From Xenoacremonium recifei (Eukaryota; Ascomycota; Sordariomycetes; Hypocreales; Nectriaceae), in NCBI GenBank assembly GCA_012184525.1, contig WOFQ01000045.1, positions 1-64,000 on the forward strand: a stretch of DNA of 64,000 nt, read 5' to 3'. The notes under the pieces were generated by a model. The model searched no databases. It saw only the letters and a list, made by a program, of their open reading frames with translations, and was not told the DNA's origin. The stretch's first letter is position 1. Each line of letters starts with the position of its first letter. The position numbers and the translations under genes were made by a program. Positions 32,159 through 43,924 of this stretch are shown here, one piece after another.

Positions 32159-33914
32159 GCAATGATAATAAGACTCGATAGTGGGTTGTAGTATGTTCGC
32201 AACACAGATTGATCATAATGCAAGTAGAGGACTTCTGTCAGATTGACTAGAATACTTGTTTTCGCGGTGTGTCTGCCCGCAGGATTGGCATACATCAGCA
32301 TCGTCATAGCCCCCAACTACCTGCTCTCCGCTTTGCTGCATGAGGCTTGCATATTCCGCTGATCGCCAGCATGGAAGAAGCGGAAGAAGGGACTTCATTA
32401 GAAGAAATGACCATTAAACTCCTATTTCGAAAAGCCTGTACATTGTTCATGTTTGGCGATTTTGATATACTAGTTTTCTCGACTCAAGGTGTAAGTAATA
32501 TTGCCAGTCGCTCACGACGGTCAGTGGGTGTCAGTGTATGATCCCAAATTACACTCATGAGCAACTAATATCCGTGAACAGAAGAAATACACACATCTCT
32601 TTGCGTAAGTTATTTTCATGTAATATTACAATATTAGTACCGCTGACATGTTTTCGTGCGAGTCCTCTCTTTGACCCCCACCACCGCTATTTCACGCCCG
32701 GCTTACTTGCTCACCGAGCAAGGTGAGCCTTGGCTGATGCCACACCGTCCCAGACCCTTGCAAGATCGTGAACCTCACTTTCACTCATGATCACGCCTGA
32801 TTGTCGTAACGGATCCTTGAACCGCTAGATCTACCACCCAGGCTAAACATGACACCCCCATGGCTCGATTGTTCCCGTTATAGACCCTAGTATATACCTC
32901 GGATTTTCAGGGACCGCTCATCTCGTTCTCCTATCTGTCATCGCCCCTCGTCATCAGATGAGATGCGCAGGTCAGGCAGCCCTACCCGCCGGAGCCACGT
33001 CGCCGGAAGCACACGCACACATTTACGCACTCGCATCAGCCCAGCCCAGCCCAGCCAGACATACAGACCAGACCCCAAGCCAGCCTCACAGCTGTCCATT
33101 CAGCAAACGAGCTGAGCTTGGACAACGTCCACTATGCCCCGACGACGACACATCGCCAATCCACCGCACGTCCTCCTCTCATCCCATGCACCACGCCACA
33201 AATCCCTCGGTAATCTCCCCCTCTGCTCACCTTCATCCATCTCATCTCCCATCATGCCTATACTAACATACAATCCCATGAGCCTCAAAATAAAAATCGC
33301 ACACACCCCCCCACGTCGGCTCCCCACGACGCCCAAATTCCCAGAATAGGCATTCCCTCTCCCGGGCCTTCGGCCGCCCGCGCCGACAACGGGGCTCCCG
33401 GACGGCCGGTCCCCACACGGTGTTCATGCGCGACTTCAAAAGCGACAGGGGTTCGGCTGTCGGAGACTATCGCACGTGCGATTTTCGGCGAGAGCTCAAC
33501 CCCGCGAGAGGGGAGACCAGACCACTGAATCTCTGGGGATTTCTAATAGATGTCGGTGTCGGGGACGACCCGACTTACACAGATAACCTCACGATAGCAT
33601 CACCGCCCCTCGACGAGATGCAAGTCGGGGAGGGTGCGCAGAGTAAAGAATCAATCACCGTGAACAACACAAGCTCTATCAAGCGCAAGGAGATATCGTA
33701 TCTCAGTAATTTTTTTCATCTTTATTTCGCAGGCGCTCGGGTGCTCACGAGACCCCGCCGCAGTCATGAGTAGTGGTGATGATGACATGGAAAGCTTTAT
33801 GGTAAACTGTAAATTCCAAACGCCAAGCCGATCCAGAGTCGTGAGAAGGCGACCGCCTCTTGATTCATCGCAACATGCCCGTAATCCATTCCCCCGTCTA
33901 GATATCTAGCAGAA
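32159..33914. other. 1.75-kb intergenic region
   Basis: This lies between the caspase-like start and the aspartate aminotransferase stop. Some short open frames exist (for example 33420-33773), but none shows family features or a credible splice model. The part near the caspase-like start is AT-rich and probably promoter. Confidence 0.45.
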
Positions 33915-35642
33915 TTAGCTCGACGTCTCCCGAACCACCTTGTCGACCGCCTTGGCAAAGTAGTCAACATTATTATTGTTAAGACCAGCCATGCTGATGC
34001 GGCCGTTCTTGGTCATGTAAATGTGTGCCTCCTCGCGCAGCTTCAGCACTTGCTCCTCAGTCAGGCCTGTGAAGCTGAACATGCCGATCTGGTCGGTGAT
34101 GTGATTCCATGTGCCGGGGGTACCGAGCTCCTCGAGCTTGGATCGGAGCTTCTGGCGCATGTCCATGATGCGACCCGACATGGTGCGCAGGTTCTCCTCC
34201 CACTCGGCGAAGAGCTCGGGCGAGTTGAGCACCGTGGCGGCGATGCGCGCACCGTACAGGGGAGGGTTGGAGATTTCGGACCGCTGCAGGATCGCGAGCT
34301 GGGAGTGGAGGCGGGTGGCCGTGGTCGAGGCATCCCCAGACGGAGGGGCGACGTAGTGGAAGCAGCCCGCTCGCTCGCCGTAGAGACCGAAGTTCTTGGC
34401 GAAACTTTGGGCAACGAGAAGCTCGAAGCCTTGCTGGATAAAGTAGTCAATGGCCCAGGCGTCGCGGGCGAGGTTGCCCGACGCGAAGCCCTGGTAGGCG
34501 CAGTCGAAGAAGGGGAAGTGGTTCTTTGCGCGCACGATCTCGGCAATCTCCTTCCACTGCTCCTGTGTGGGATCGACGCCCGTGGGGTTGTGCGCGCAGG
34601 CGTGCAGCACGAAGACGGAGCGCTCGGGCGCATCCTTGAGAGCGGCCTTCATGCCCTCCCAGTCCAGGCCCTTGGTCTCGGTGCTGAAGTAGGGGTAGGT
34701 GGTGGTGTCGAGGCTGACATTCTTGAAGATCTGGTGGTGGTTGACCCAGGTCGGGTTCGAGACGTAGACGGTCCGGCTGCCGGTGAAGAACTTGGAAAGG
34801 AAGAGAGCACCCAAGTGCACGGCACCGGTGCCCGAGATGGTCTGGAGCGTCGCAACGCGCTTCTCCTTGAGCGCGGGAGACTCGGCGCCCAGGATCAGCT
34901 CGGCTGCCTTGGAGGTGAAACTGGCGATGCCGGCAATGGGAGCGTATTCGTGGTTGAGGTTGGGGTCATTTCGCAGGATCTCGTCGGCCTGTGACGCAAG
35001 CGGGGTCAGCTCCAACTCTTCGAAATGCGTTCTTGTTTCCAGTGCGGAGGTCGTAGATAGGCAATGGTTCCTGGGGAGGCGTGTGGCGGGGCAAAGGAAG
35101 TATCCTAATGAGTCGACACGCAGGAAGCCCACCGAACTCGGGGGAAAATTGTGACTTATACGGAGATCATAGGCGCGCCTGAGGACGCCGAACTGTCGGG
35201 AGAAAGGGAGGCAAATCCTTGGCGATTACGTGCTGAAAACCACTTCAAAGAGCACCAGAATCCATTGCTGGAAGCCAATTTCTGGGTCATGAAGGGGAGC
35301 ACAGAGGTGGTGGAAATGTGTCTTGTTTGCGACAAGCAGAACGTGTATGGCAGGGAGGGGGAGCAAGAGCAACAATGGCATCGTTATCATACCTTGGCAA
35401 CAACGGGCAACACCCAGGGCTTAGCATTCTCGTCACGGTAGGCACCGATACCCTATGAAGCAGCAAAAACACCAAGCGTTAGCTCTCTGTATCGTCGTGG
35501 CCGGGTCAGAGGAAGCTCCAGAACGTACCAGGTCGACCTTGTCCGGGCTCTCGTCAGCGCGGTAAGCTCTGGCCAGACCGAAGAGAGGGTCCTCGGGGGC
35601 CTGGGGCACGAGGTCTGCAGGGAAGTTGGTGGCTGAGGCCAT
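33915..35642 (-). CDS. Aspartate aminotransferase (class I PLP enzyme)
   Basis: Interconverts aspartate plus 2-oxoglutarate and oxaloacetate plus glutamate; central to the malate-aspartate shuttle. Exons 35642-35529, 35452-35393 and 34988-33915 give 415 residues. Family marks: KVDLGIGAYRDENAKPWVLP across the first intron, the cofactor-stacking segment HACAHNPTGVDPTQEQW, FDCAYQGFASG, and the PLP lysine in SFAKNFGLYGERAG (Lys about 256). The second intron is 404 nt, long for this genome. The start MASATNFPADL is the cytosolic-type start. An in-frame ATG at 35801 would add 53 residues rich in Ser and Arg, with only one acidic residue, that resemble a mitochondrial presequence. The enzyme class is certain; the compartment is not. 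Confidence 0.93.
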
Positions 35643-38278
35643 GATGGGCGAAAGATGGCGGGAGATCTGGGTGATGCGAGGAAGAGAAGAGGAGCTGTGA
35701 CGGGAACTGGAGAGGGCGGACTGAGATGAAGACGGCGCGGTTTTATTATCAGTCGAGGGAATGCGCCTCGAGCTGGCCGGTGAGGATGATGGCAGAGGCA
35801 TGGCGATTAGGTCAGTCAGGTAAGGTACACCTTTTTAGCGGGGGGCAGGTGTGACCCAAGCAAGTGGACGGGGGGAAGGAAGGAGGGGGGGGGCGTGTGA
35901 GTTGCGTTGGGAAGGAACGGGATCTCAGAGGCCCAATTCAAGGGGGTGAACAGACACCTCAGCAAGGTCCGGCTCCGGAATTGCCTGCCCGTGTCCAGCC
36001 TGTCGAGTCACCCGGAGGCACAAACCAGTCCACTGTTTTCTCACGATGCCTGGAGGTCCTTTGCGGATTGTCTGAGTAACCAGGATTCTGGCCTGATGCA
36101 ATTGGACGGGGCGTCGCTGCAGGCGGGCGAATTGGCGCCGCTCTGATCCGGACCAGTGGAGCAGCTTCGGGGCAAGGGGCGCTGAGAGAACAGCGCCAAT
36201 AGCGGTGCTCTAGCAGAGAATAGGACACCTCAGCGACAGGTCGTCGAAGCTGCACCGAGGGGTCTGCTGCAACAGGCTGCAACAGGCTGCAAATGCGCTG
36301 CAAGGTGGGCTGTCTGCACCTGCAACTGTCCTCAGGAGAGCCCTCCAGCAGTCTTCCCCGCCTGCTGTTACGGGGTACAGGGGCCTAGAGCTACCTAGCC
36401 TGCAGCGGACCAAAGGGCACACAAGCCGGAGGGGCAATAATGGATGGAGCTCGAGCGAGCACGACGTTTGTTGTCTGTTTTGTTGGACGATGGAGGGAAA
36501 AGAGGGAAACGAGGGGGTCGGACAATGGCCTCACTGCTCCTCGGCGGAACTCTCTCTTTCTTATCCTCGTCAGCGAGAAGCCGTGCGAGTTCATGTGGTC
36601 GGATACAGACCGAGGCTCGTTTGACACTGCTTGCTTGTGCTTCGGGGGGCGATCTCCTAGGTTCAGCGGGAGACGTCATGCTGGTCGAATAGGGGACGCG
36701 GACACTCGCTTGTGAGCTTGCTCTGCTGGAGAGCCCGCGAGACCCGATCCCGGGATCTGATCCAATCTCATCGTGCCTCGCCTCGTCTCGCGGCCTGTCT
36801 TTCTGCATGTGCCTGCGCGGTTACGCTTTCTCATTAATATCCACGATATGTAGGATGTCCTCGCTGAGGCTGACGAGGCTGCTGCATAATTGCTTTGTTT
36901 GCTGCAGCTAGTTACGCATCCTCAAAGTCGGTCTGCTGTTTAGTTCAGGGTCTCCCTGGCTGATGCTCCCCAACCTGCAGGCGATGCATGTGTTCTGAGA
37001 TGCCTGCTTCCAGACGCTCAGGGCCTTTTGCCGGGGCATTGTGCGCCGAAGCCTGCAGCCACACCTCACTCACTGCCCGCTCCATTTCCTTCCCCAGTTC
37101 TTCTCCCCAGTCTCCATTCCCCAGACGTCACGCGAAGAGAAAAATTTGAGAATATTAACTCTCCTCTATTTCTGTTCCGTAACATCGACTCCCCGCCGAA
37201 AACTCCGTAGAACCGTCCCCAGATTAATTCGAGACCGCCCATTTACCGGCGTCTTGCTACATGACACTCCCCTCCTCTTTATCTTCCGGCACCCTTTTAG
37301 CACTTCCGATCTAGTATCCCGCCTCCTAGAACTTCTGAATATGGTTTACCCGTAAAGGCAACACACTAGGCAACTCGGGCAACTCTTGACGGGGTATTAT
37401 CCCTCTCCGACTTCGCCCGTTAGGTAACTGTAACGTGAGTAATCCTCTCAGTCGTATGACGGCCGTTGTTGCGAGTCGAAACCCTCTTCAGTAAGAGTGC
37501 TCTTTGGCCCCTGCTTCCCGTCCTCTCCGCGCTCTCAGGCCCTGAGCAGCTGAAGAGTGAGCCCGCTACATCGATTCCCGTGGTCACTGCGCCCAACAAT
37601 TGGATGATAATTGCCTCGAGTTGCCTGTCTTTGCGGTTCTGAAGGAGGGGGCGTCTCTGCATTGTCGTTGCATTTGCCATGCCCGTCCCGCACAACCAAG
37701 TCCGGACCAGGTGCTTGCATCTTCTTGAGGCGCTGCCCCTGTCTATCGCCTCTCCAGCCTGGATGAGGCGGGCGCGCCTCCCGACCCCTTGAGATGGTGT
37801 GAAGGCTGCAGACCCTACTGTAAGTGCTGCTGCAGCCTCAATGTACTCCGGACGGCACATCACGTACCGGCACCGGTATCCTCCCGGTCCAGCTACCTTA
37901 GCCAGCCAGCGATCAAGCAGCCACCTCCGCATTCTCGTACTGTCTGTCGGTTAGGCCATCCCGACCAGCGACGGGATCCGGGAGCTTCCCCCACAGTCAG
38001 AAGCTGGAGTCGTTGCAGACCCACGCCAGAAGCTTGAGACTTTCGCCCCATTGTCAGGCATATCCACTCCCTGTTGTGCTGTCGCGTCGGGGAGCATCAG
38101 TTTCTGCGGCAATACACTCTCCTGTCGTCATCTACGGTTATCCCGGTCCTGACGACGTGATGGCGACGTTTGCGCGACATCTGGAGTACCAGGCATACGC
38201 CTCTCCGGAACCATGATGCCTGTATCCCTGTTCCATGTCCCATATCCAAGATTATGCAGCATGCTATCCAGCCATCAA
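35643..38278. other. 2.6-kb gene-free stretch
   Basis: It runs from the aminotransferase start to the UFE1 stop. No frame could be supported. It holds the aminotransferase promoter, a G-rich tract (35882-35893) and a short 10-bp tandem repeat (GCAACAGGCT, about 36268-36290). Confidence 0.4.
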
Positions 38279-39570
38279 TTAAACAACTAGGTCCCAGATG
38301 ATCAAGAATGCGCAGAGACTCGCTGACGCAAAGAAGGTGTACCGCGCTGTGCTCGGTCTTTGCGTGGCTTTCTTGAGCTCTTTGTTGCCCCCTCCTACGT
38401 TGTCCGTCGTCGCCATCGAGTCCGACACTAACTGCTCGATATGAGCCGACTGAGTTGCGAGGTTATTCACCAACAACGACTGCAACTCCGAAATCTCCAC
38501 CAGGGATTTCTCAGCCGTCCTAGTTGTCAATTAGTAGCTGGTCTTCAAGATTGGTGCACATCCATCTCAGTCAGATATGACAGCTCTTGCTGCCGAACTG
38601 GTTCTGGTAACGATAGCTTCTGACAAGCCCCCATCATTGCCGAGCTCCCAGAAGAAGCAAAGAGAATCAGACTAGAACGTACCTGACTTTGTCCAGACTA
38701 CTTTCGTAGTGTTTCATCATCTCCTGGTTGCCTTCCTCGAACATCTGGATCTGGTCCGGTGTCAACCCAGCCAGGGACGTCTGAGGGTCATCTGCCGGCC
38801 CCGAAGGCGGTTGAGAGAGTCTCCGAGCTGGAGGGGTATAATCGACAAAGTCCCCTAGGGTACCTGCACCAGACTTGGCCAGCAGACTGCGGCTCTTCTC
38901 CATTTCACGTGATAAACGAGTCTCCATCATGTCCTGTTGTGTCCGGCAGCAGAGCTCGAGGCGCTTTCGTAGATACCACAGCACGCCATCCCGGTGAATC
39001 CCAATCTCTTGCGCCTTTGCCTCGGCCGCGGCGTGCTCCTCTGATTTGGCGATGCCAGCACCACCTGCGGCCCATGATCCCAGAGCCCCCAGGGCGCCCA
39101 CATACTTTTTGCGGATGATGGCGGTCTCCGTCTCGCGGCGCAGCTGCTCGGCCTCGTCTAGGGCGCGTATGCTGGTATTCAACTCCCGGATCATCTGCTT
39201 GGCGTTGGCGTCGACCTCCTCACGTTCCCGGTCCGACAGCACACGGGTCTGTCCCGGTGTGGCTCGGGTATGCGTCCTTCGGGGTTGGGCCGTCGAGAGG
39301 TACGCCTGCCGGACGTCTTTGAGTTCCCGGTGTAGGCTGGCAATGTGCGAGTTCTGCACCTGGGAGTTAGCACGCAGCCACAAGCAGGAGGATGAGACGA
39401 GACTAGGAGGGTAAGGGGGACGGGTATCAGCGGCCAAGGGCACAGCTTACAATGCGGTAGGCCTCTTTCAGAAAGCGCTCAAGGGCGTCTGGTGAGATGG
39501 GTGACGTCGTTTTCGTTTTCGGCGCCTGGCGCTGCTGCAGCAGCTCGTTGAATTGGGGTGTGATGTCCAT
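38279..39570 (-). CDS. UFE1: ER t-SNARE Ufe1 / syntaxin 18
   Basis: Qa-SNARE of the ER that receives retrograde Golgi vesicles. Exons 39570-39451, 39359-38683 and 38519-38279 join to 345 residues. The N-terminus MDITPQFNELLQQ is the syntaxin-18 start, followed by VQNSHIASLHRELKDVRQAY. The SNARE helix spans about 268-315 (SLVEISELQSLLVNNLATQS) with the central-layer Gln in ATQSAH. A single C-terminal membrane anchor (FFASASLCAFLIIWDLVV) ends the protein with no luminal tail, as expected. The introns (91 and 163 nt) have clear CTAAC/CTAAT branch sites. A conserved-looking middle helix contains HRDGVLWYLRKRLE. Confidence 0.9.
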
Positions 39571-41072
39571 GGCTGCGGCGTCTGGACCTCAGCCAACTGG
39601 GAGGAGGATTCCGAGTCAAGGTTGCCAACGGCTGGCTGCCAGCTTGCGGAGAAGAGACTCAGTGCCCCAGGCTCTCCCTTGCTAGGGCGGGATGGGTTGC
39701 GCGTTTATTGCTGCTGATTCGGCTCAACGTTCGAGTCTGGGGTCGGAATCTTTGGACAGCTTGCCAAGTGGCTGCACGACGCATCCCGCAAAAGCACTTA
39801 TAGCTGCAGGTCCAAGCTCCACCAAGGGCTTAGTCATCCTCCACAACCTCACGGCAGGTGGTGTCCTTCGTGACTGCGAACTCTGGCCCCAATATGCGGA
39901 TTTTCCCTCCTTCATCATCTGTGATATCTGGCCAGATCCGCGAGTTACTATCTGTTCAATTGAGTTGCGTGGATACTTGGCTATGCTTCAGCAAGCATTC
40001 CTCGTTTTGAAGCTCTTCTGCTTCAACCCCACTAAGAGCTTGAGAGAGGCATCGAAGCTAGGTAATGACGCAGTTTTTTTTAACAACTGACCGAAGACCG
40101 CAGGTGCTTCTTGAGCTTGATAGGTACTGTTGCTTTGAAACTGGCCTTCGATCCTAGGGACAGGCAACATCCTCTCATCTTCGACTCGGAGCCTTTTTGC
40201 TGTTTAATTCACAGGAGACCAAAGAAGCTGTGACAACCCCGCAAAAAGCCTCATCGAGTCAACTTCCATCTCGGCAACTAGCCGGAGTTCCACGAAACAA
40301 GCGCATTTGACAAGGATTGATATTTCGTTATATATGCGAGTTGTTTGATCTTGGTTCAAGTGGTTTGCAGTTCCGTCAGAGTTGTCGAGCTTCCTCTATT
40401 CGCGAGTAGTTCAACGCCCACATTCTTATCTTCAACATCCACTTTCACTAACCCAATTTTAGTAGCGAACGACCGATAGCGATGGAGAAGAACTCACCGA
40501 GGCGTTCGTTTCAACGTGCAGCAAGCCTGCAGATTGAAGCTTCAGTAAAAATGTTTCGAATTGTCGCGGCCGGAATCGTCATGCCTTTCACATATCTCGG
40601 ACTGACCATTGAGGGATCAGAACAATCCTCAATCCCAGCTAACCATACATATTACCCGCTACCGTTTATAAGTCGTGTATTGGGATTCAATAAGGATGGC
40701 TGTCCTTATTGCTTGCGGAAGAGAAGCCTATACGTCTAGAAAGGGAAAGACGGCACATGCCAACCGTCTGACGAAGCACGTGAACGAAACACTTTTCTGT
40801 TTCCCCAATGACAACGTCTCGCGATGTAAGCGTCCGATAGTTCGGGGGTTTATCCGCCGTCTCTTGATATCAAGGCGGAAATAAGCGCCAAAATTAGCGG
40901 GAATACTCGCTCCATAACAAATCGCATGCCGATCTTCTTAGTTATGCCGATGTCGCCAATGGACGGTTAAACATTACGGAGTATAAGAACGTCGATGCCG
41001 GCCTAAGTAAAAAAGAATGCTTGTTTTGCTTCCTCTGCGATCTCTGAGCGGAGACTATGGATTGCGACCATC
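39571..41072. other. 1.5-kb divergent region UFE1 / MFS gene
   Basis: No gene supported. An 85-codon frame at 40482-40739 has a fair ATG context but no recognisable features, and the stretch reads best as the promoter and leader of the transporter gene. Confidence 0.45.
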
Positions 41073-42698
41073 ATGTCTACTTCACTCAACACCACCGAAG
41101 AAAAATCACCGCCCCCTACGAATGCTCCTCAATCAGAGACTCGGCAAAATGCGACTCCTGAAGTCGGAGCAGAAGCTGGAGGAGAAAAAGAACCTCCGGC
41201 CGAATCGGCCCCGCCAATACCAACGACCGCCGCGGTCAGTGAAGCTGTCTTGGTCGATCCGGAATTGTCGAGAATAGCCAGCGGACCGCCTTACACTGTC
41301 TTTTCTCCGGCAGCTCGAAAGTACATCACGGTTCTCGTGACCATTGCGAGTTTTGTTTCGCCGATGACGGCCAACATCTACTTCCCAGCCTTGAATCCTA
41401 TCGCCGCCGACCTTGGGGTGTCGACCTCACTCATCAATCTTTCGTTGACGTCCTATATGATCTTTCAGGGACTCTCACCGACCTTGTTTGGTGACTTGGG
41501 CGATATGGCGGGGAGAAGGCCGACATACATCCTGGCCTTGGTGGTTTACATTGCTGCCAACATCGGGCTAGCGTTGCAAAGCAACTATGCTGCATTGTTG
41601 GTTCTGCGGTGCGTCCAGAGTGCCGGAAGTAGCGGGACTCTGGTGCTTGGATATGGCGTGATTGCGGACATCTCTTCCACAGCGGATAGGGGGAAGTACA
41701 TGGGCTTCGTTGGAGCGGGAACCAACGTTGGACCTGCGTTGGCTCCCGTCCTCGGTGGATTACTGAGCCAGTATCTCGGATGGCGGGCCATCTTCTGGTT
41801 CTGCACCATCTTCGTTGTCGTTTGGCTGGTACCGTGGGTTCTCACGGCGCCTGAGACGTGCCGGAAGGTCGTCGGAAACGGCTCATTGCCTCCGCAATCA
41901 TGGAACCAGCCGCTGTTCGACTTCTGCAAGCGTGAATACGCGCCCCGGCCGGACTCGATGCCGAAGCGCGAGCTGCGGTTCCCAAATCCCCTACACTGCC
42001 TGACGATGGCGTTTGAAAAGGAGACGGGCTCAATTCTGCTCATCAACGCCATCATATACCTCGACTTCATCCTCATCGCTGCTACATTAGCAACGCAGTT
42101 CCAGAAGATATATGATTACAATGACCTTGAAGTTGGGCTGTGTTACCTCCCATATGGGTTTGGTTGCTGTTTTGCCGTCATTGGCCAGGGGTATCTCCTT
42201 GATTGGAATTATCGACGCCTGGCGAAGAAACTTGGCCATGTCATCGACCGTAAACGCGGAGATGACTTGACCAAGTTTCCTATCGAGAAAGCGAGGATTC
42301 AGCCACTATATGTGAGTCTCCCTATCGGAATCATAGCCACAATTGGCTATGGATGGTCGTTGGAGGCCAAGGCCTCTGTGGCAGCGCCGCTTGTGCTTGT
42401 TTTCGTCATTGGCATGACCATTACGTCTTCGTTCAATGTCCTTAGCACGCTCATAGTAGACCTCCATCCCGAGGCCCCAGCAACGGCGACGGCAAGTAAC
42501 AATCTTGTCCGTTGCCTCTCCGGTGCCGCGGCTACTGCTGTAATCAATTACATGCTCCAAGCAATGGGGCAAGGTTGGTGCTTTACCTTTTGGGCGCTGC
42601 TGATCGTAGCTATTTTGCCCGCCCTTAGAGTAATAGAGTTGCGAGGAATGCAGTGGAGAGCTGCCAAAATTAAGAGGGAACAGATGGAGGGGATGTGA
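41073..42698 (+). CDS. MFS transporter, DHA1 drug:H+ antiporter type
   Basis: Intronless, 541 residues. A hydrophilic N-tail of about 85 residues (Pro/Glu/Thr-rich) is followed by about 12 membrane segments starting near KYITVLVTIASFVSPMTANI. The loop 2-3 signature GDLGDMAGRRPTYI (MFS motif A) is present. The DHA1 hallmark after segment 5 reads VGAGTNVGPALAPVLGGLLS (motif C, antiporters), followed by GWRAIFWFC. A large central cytosolic loop contains RFPNPLHCL, as in Qdr/Tpo-like fungal proteins. It probably sits in the plasma membrane and exports drugs or organic ions; the substrate cannot be read from sequence. It is convergent with EMC4, with 147 bp between them. Confidence 0.88.
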   Translation: MSTSLNTTEEKSPPPTNAPQSETRQNATPEVGAEAGGEKEPPAESAPPIPTTAAVSEAVLVDPELSRIASGPPYTVFSPAARKYITVLVTIASFVSPMTANIYFPALNPIAADLGVSTSLINLSLTSYMIFQGLSPTLFGDLGDMAGRRPTYILALVVYIAANIGLALQSNYAALLVLRCVQSAGSSGTLVLGYGVIADISSTADRGKYMGFVGAGTNVGPALAPVLGGLLSQYLGWRAIFWFCTIFVVVWLVPWVLTAPETCRKVVGNGSLPPQSWNQPLFDFCKREYAPRPDSMPKRELRFPNPLHCLTMAFEKETGSILLINAIIYLDFILIAATLATQFQKIYDYNDLEVGLCYLPYGFGCCFAVIGQGYLLDWNYRRLAKKLGHVIDRKRGDDLTKFPIEKARIQPLYVSLPIGIIATIGYGWSLEAKASVAAPLVLVFVIGMTITSSFNVLSTLIVDLHPEAPATATASNNLVRCLSGAAATAVINYMLQAMGQGWCFTFWALLIVAILPALRVIELRGMQWRAAKIKREQMEGM

Positions 42699-42845
42699 GG
42701 AAAACTGGACGAGCAACACGAATACATAGAGATGCGTAACGACCTCGCTTGGATTTTTTATAACAAAAAATGGGATAGATGGTATCTCCAGGACATAAGA
42801 TTGATACATTAATAGTAGTCACTTTTTGAATTTTCGGAACCAAAC

Positions 42846-43521
42846 TTATAATGCAGGCACTGCGTGCTCGAGGGGCATCCTCTGAGCCTCCCACATCAAC
42901 CAGTCCGACCGCGTTGTCCTGTTATGAAGTGTCAGAGACTGCATGATGTTTCAGATGTGGAAAAGGAAAAGAAGGAACTTACGGCAATAGTCCCATAGCA
43001 TTGATCTTCCACACACCCACACCCAAAGCGACCAGCTGCATTGCCACGTATACCAATTTGACCTGGAGCATCTGCGCCGCGTTCGTCTCGGTGTGGAACC
43101 GCTCAAAGGCCTGGTTGGTAGCAATAAGTCCAGTAATCGGCGTCTTGAAGGCCATGAAAACCATCATGATGCTGAAGATGCGCAGCGCATTGCCTGACAT
43201 GTACATCATGATGGCGGTCATGGGCAGGTTCTTGACAGGCTGGAGGGCCACCTCCCAGGCCTTCTTGAGCTTGAGCGTGTCCATCTCTTCGGCGGTCGGG
43301 GCTTTGCGCGGCTGGATCTTGGAGTCTTTGCTCTGCTTCTGTGAGGGTCGTCAGTTGGAATTGAAGAGGGGTGGTGAGCGGAGAGGACGGACCTTGGTGA
43401 CGTGGGATGCGCCGGAGGAATAGCCGGGGGGATCTTGGATGCCGGAGACCTTGGATTTGGGCGCGGGGGGCGACTCGAGCTGCGCGACCCAAGTAGGGAC
43501 GCCGGACTTGTTGGAAGGCAT
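42846..43521 (-). CDS. EMC4: ER membrane complex subunit 4
   Basis: Emc4 is part of the ER membrane protein insertase complex. Exons 43521-43393, 43338-42983 and 42918-42846 give 185 residues, the usual length. The DUF1077 core is clear: KKAWEVALQPVKNLPMTAI, MMYMSGNALRIFSIMMVFMA, NQAFERFHTE and LVYVAMQLVALGVGVWKINA. The third exon completes TTRSDWLMWE and ends EHAVPAL. The first donor is the uncommon GTCCGT, also used by NCA2 in this window. The start MPSNKSGVPTWV is the first Met of the exon and family-like. Confidence 0.94.
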
Positions 43522-43924
43522 TGCGATGAGGTTGTGCGTTGGGAGGCGTAGATGCGGAAGTTAAGTCAAGCTGGGAGTTAGCAAGGAGGCTTGTCGTTGT
43601 CATTGGAGTAGCTCTCTGTACCTTGTCTGTTGGACTAGACTTAGCTAATCAGATTCTGATTGGTCCGCGCGATTCAACAAACTCCACTGCGGCTTGCTTC
43701 CCTCAATGAAGCGGCTAATGTAGTGATAACCTGATATCACATCGCCCTGCAGGCCGCGGGCAGCTTCGCCCCCAAGCCCCTCTTCTAGGCTTGCTGTAAG
43801 GCTTACACTGTATATATATAATGGCAGGGAAGCCCGCATCTTCCTCACCCAACCATGGAGTTTCTCCAACAATCTTGGAATTTGCACCACATCAGCCTAC
43901 CTCTTTATCAGCCACGCATACATT
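43522..43924. other. EMC4 / orphan divergent promoter
   Basis: It holds a TATA-like run (43811-43820) and, directly after it, a 35-codon frame 43821-43928 whose TGA overlaps the orphan gene's ATG as ATGA. Confidence 0.45.
43811..43820 (+). promoter_or_regulatory. TATA-like element
   Basis: A run of five TA dinucleotides lies 105 bp upstream of the orphan gene start. Position and sequence fit a TATA box; it is not otherwise confirmed. Confidence 0.4.

Noticed and set aside
33420..33773. 117-codon frame in the gap before the aspartate aminotransferase gene
   Set aside because: No family features, poor start context and no consistent splice partner; likely chance in GC-rich sequence.
34023..34994. 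323-codon plus-strand frame opposite the aspartate aminotransferase
   Set aside because: Exact antisense of a well-supported enzyme exon; Gly/Val/Leu/Arg-rich composition is typical of an antisense shadow of a GC-biased gene.
34989..35132. Alternative aminotransferase start inside the second intron (MGFLRVDSL...)
   Set aside because: It would skip the GIGAYRDENAKPW segment, which is conserved in the family; the three-exon model restores that segment in phase.
36262..36300. Possible CRISPR-like or satellite array (GCAACAGGCT units)
   Set aside because: Only two to three 10-bp units without spacers; a short slippage repeat in a eukaryotic genome.
40482..40739. 85-codon frame upstream of the MFS transporter gene
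   Set aside because: Contains one hydrophobic stretch but no recognisable domain or splice continuation; more likely promoter or leader sequence.
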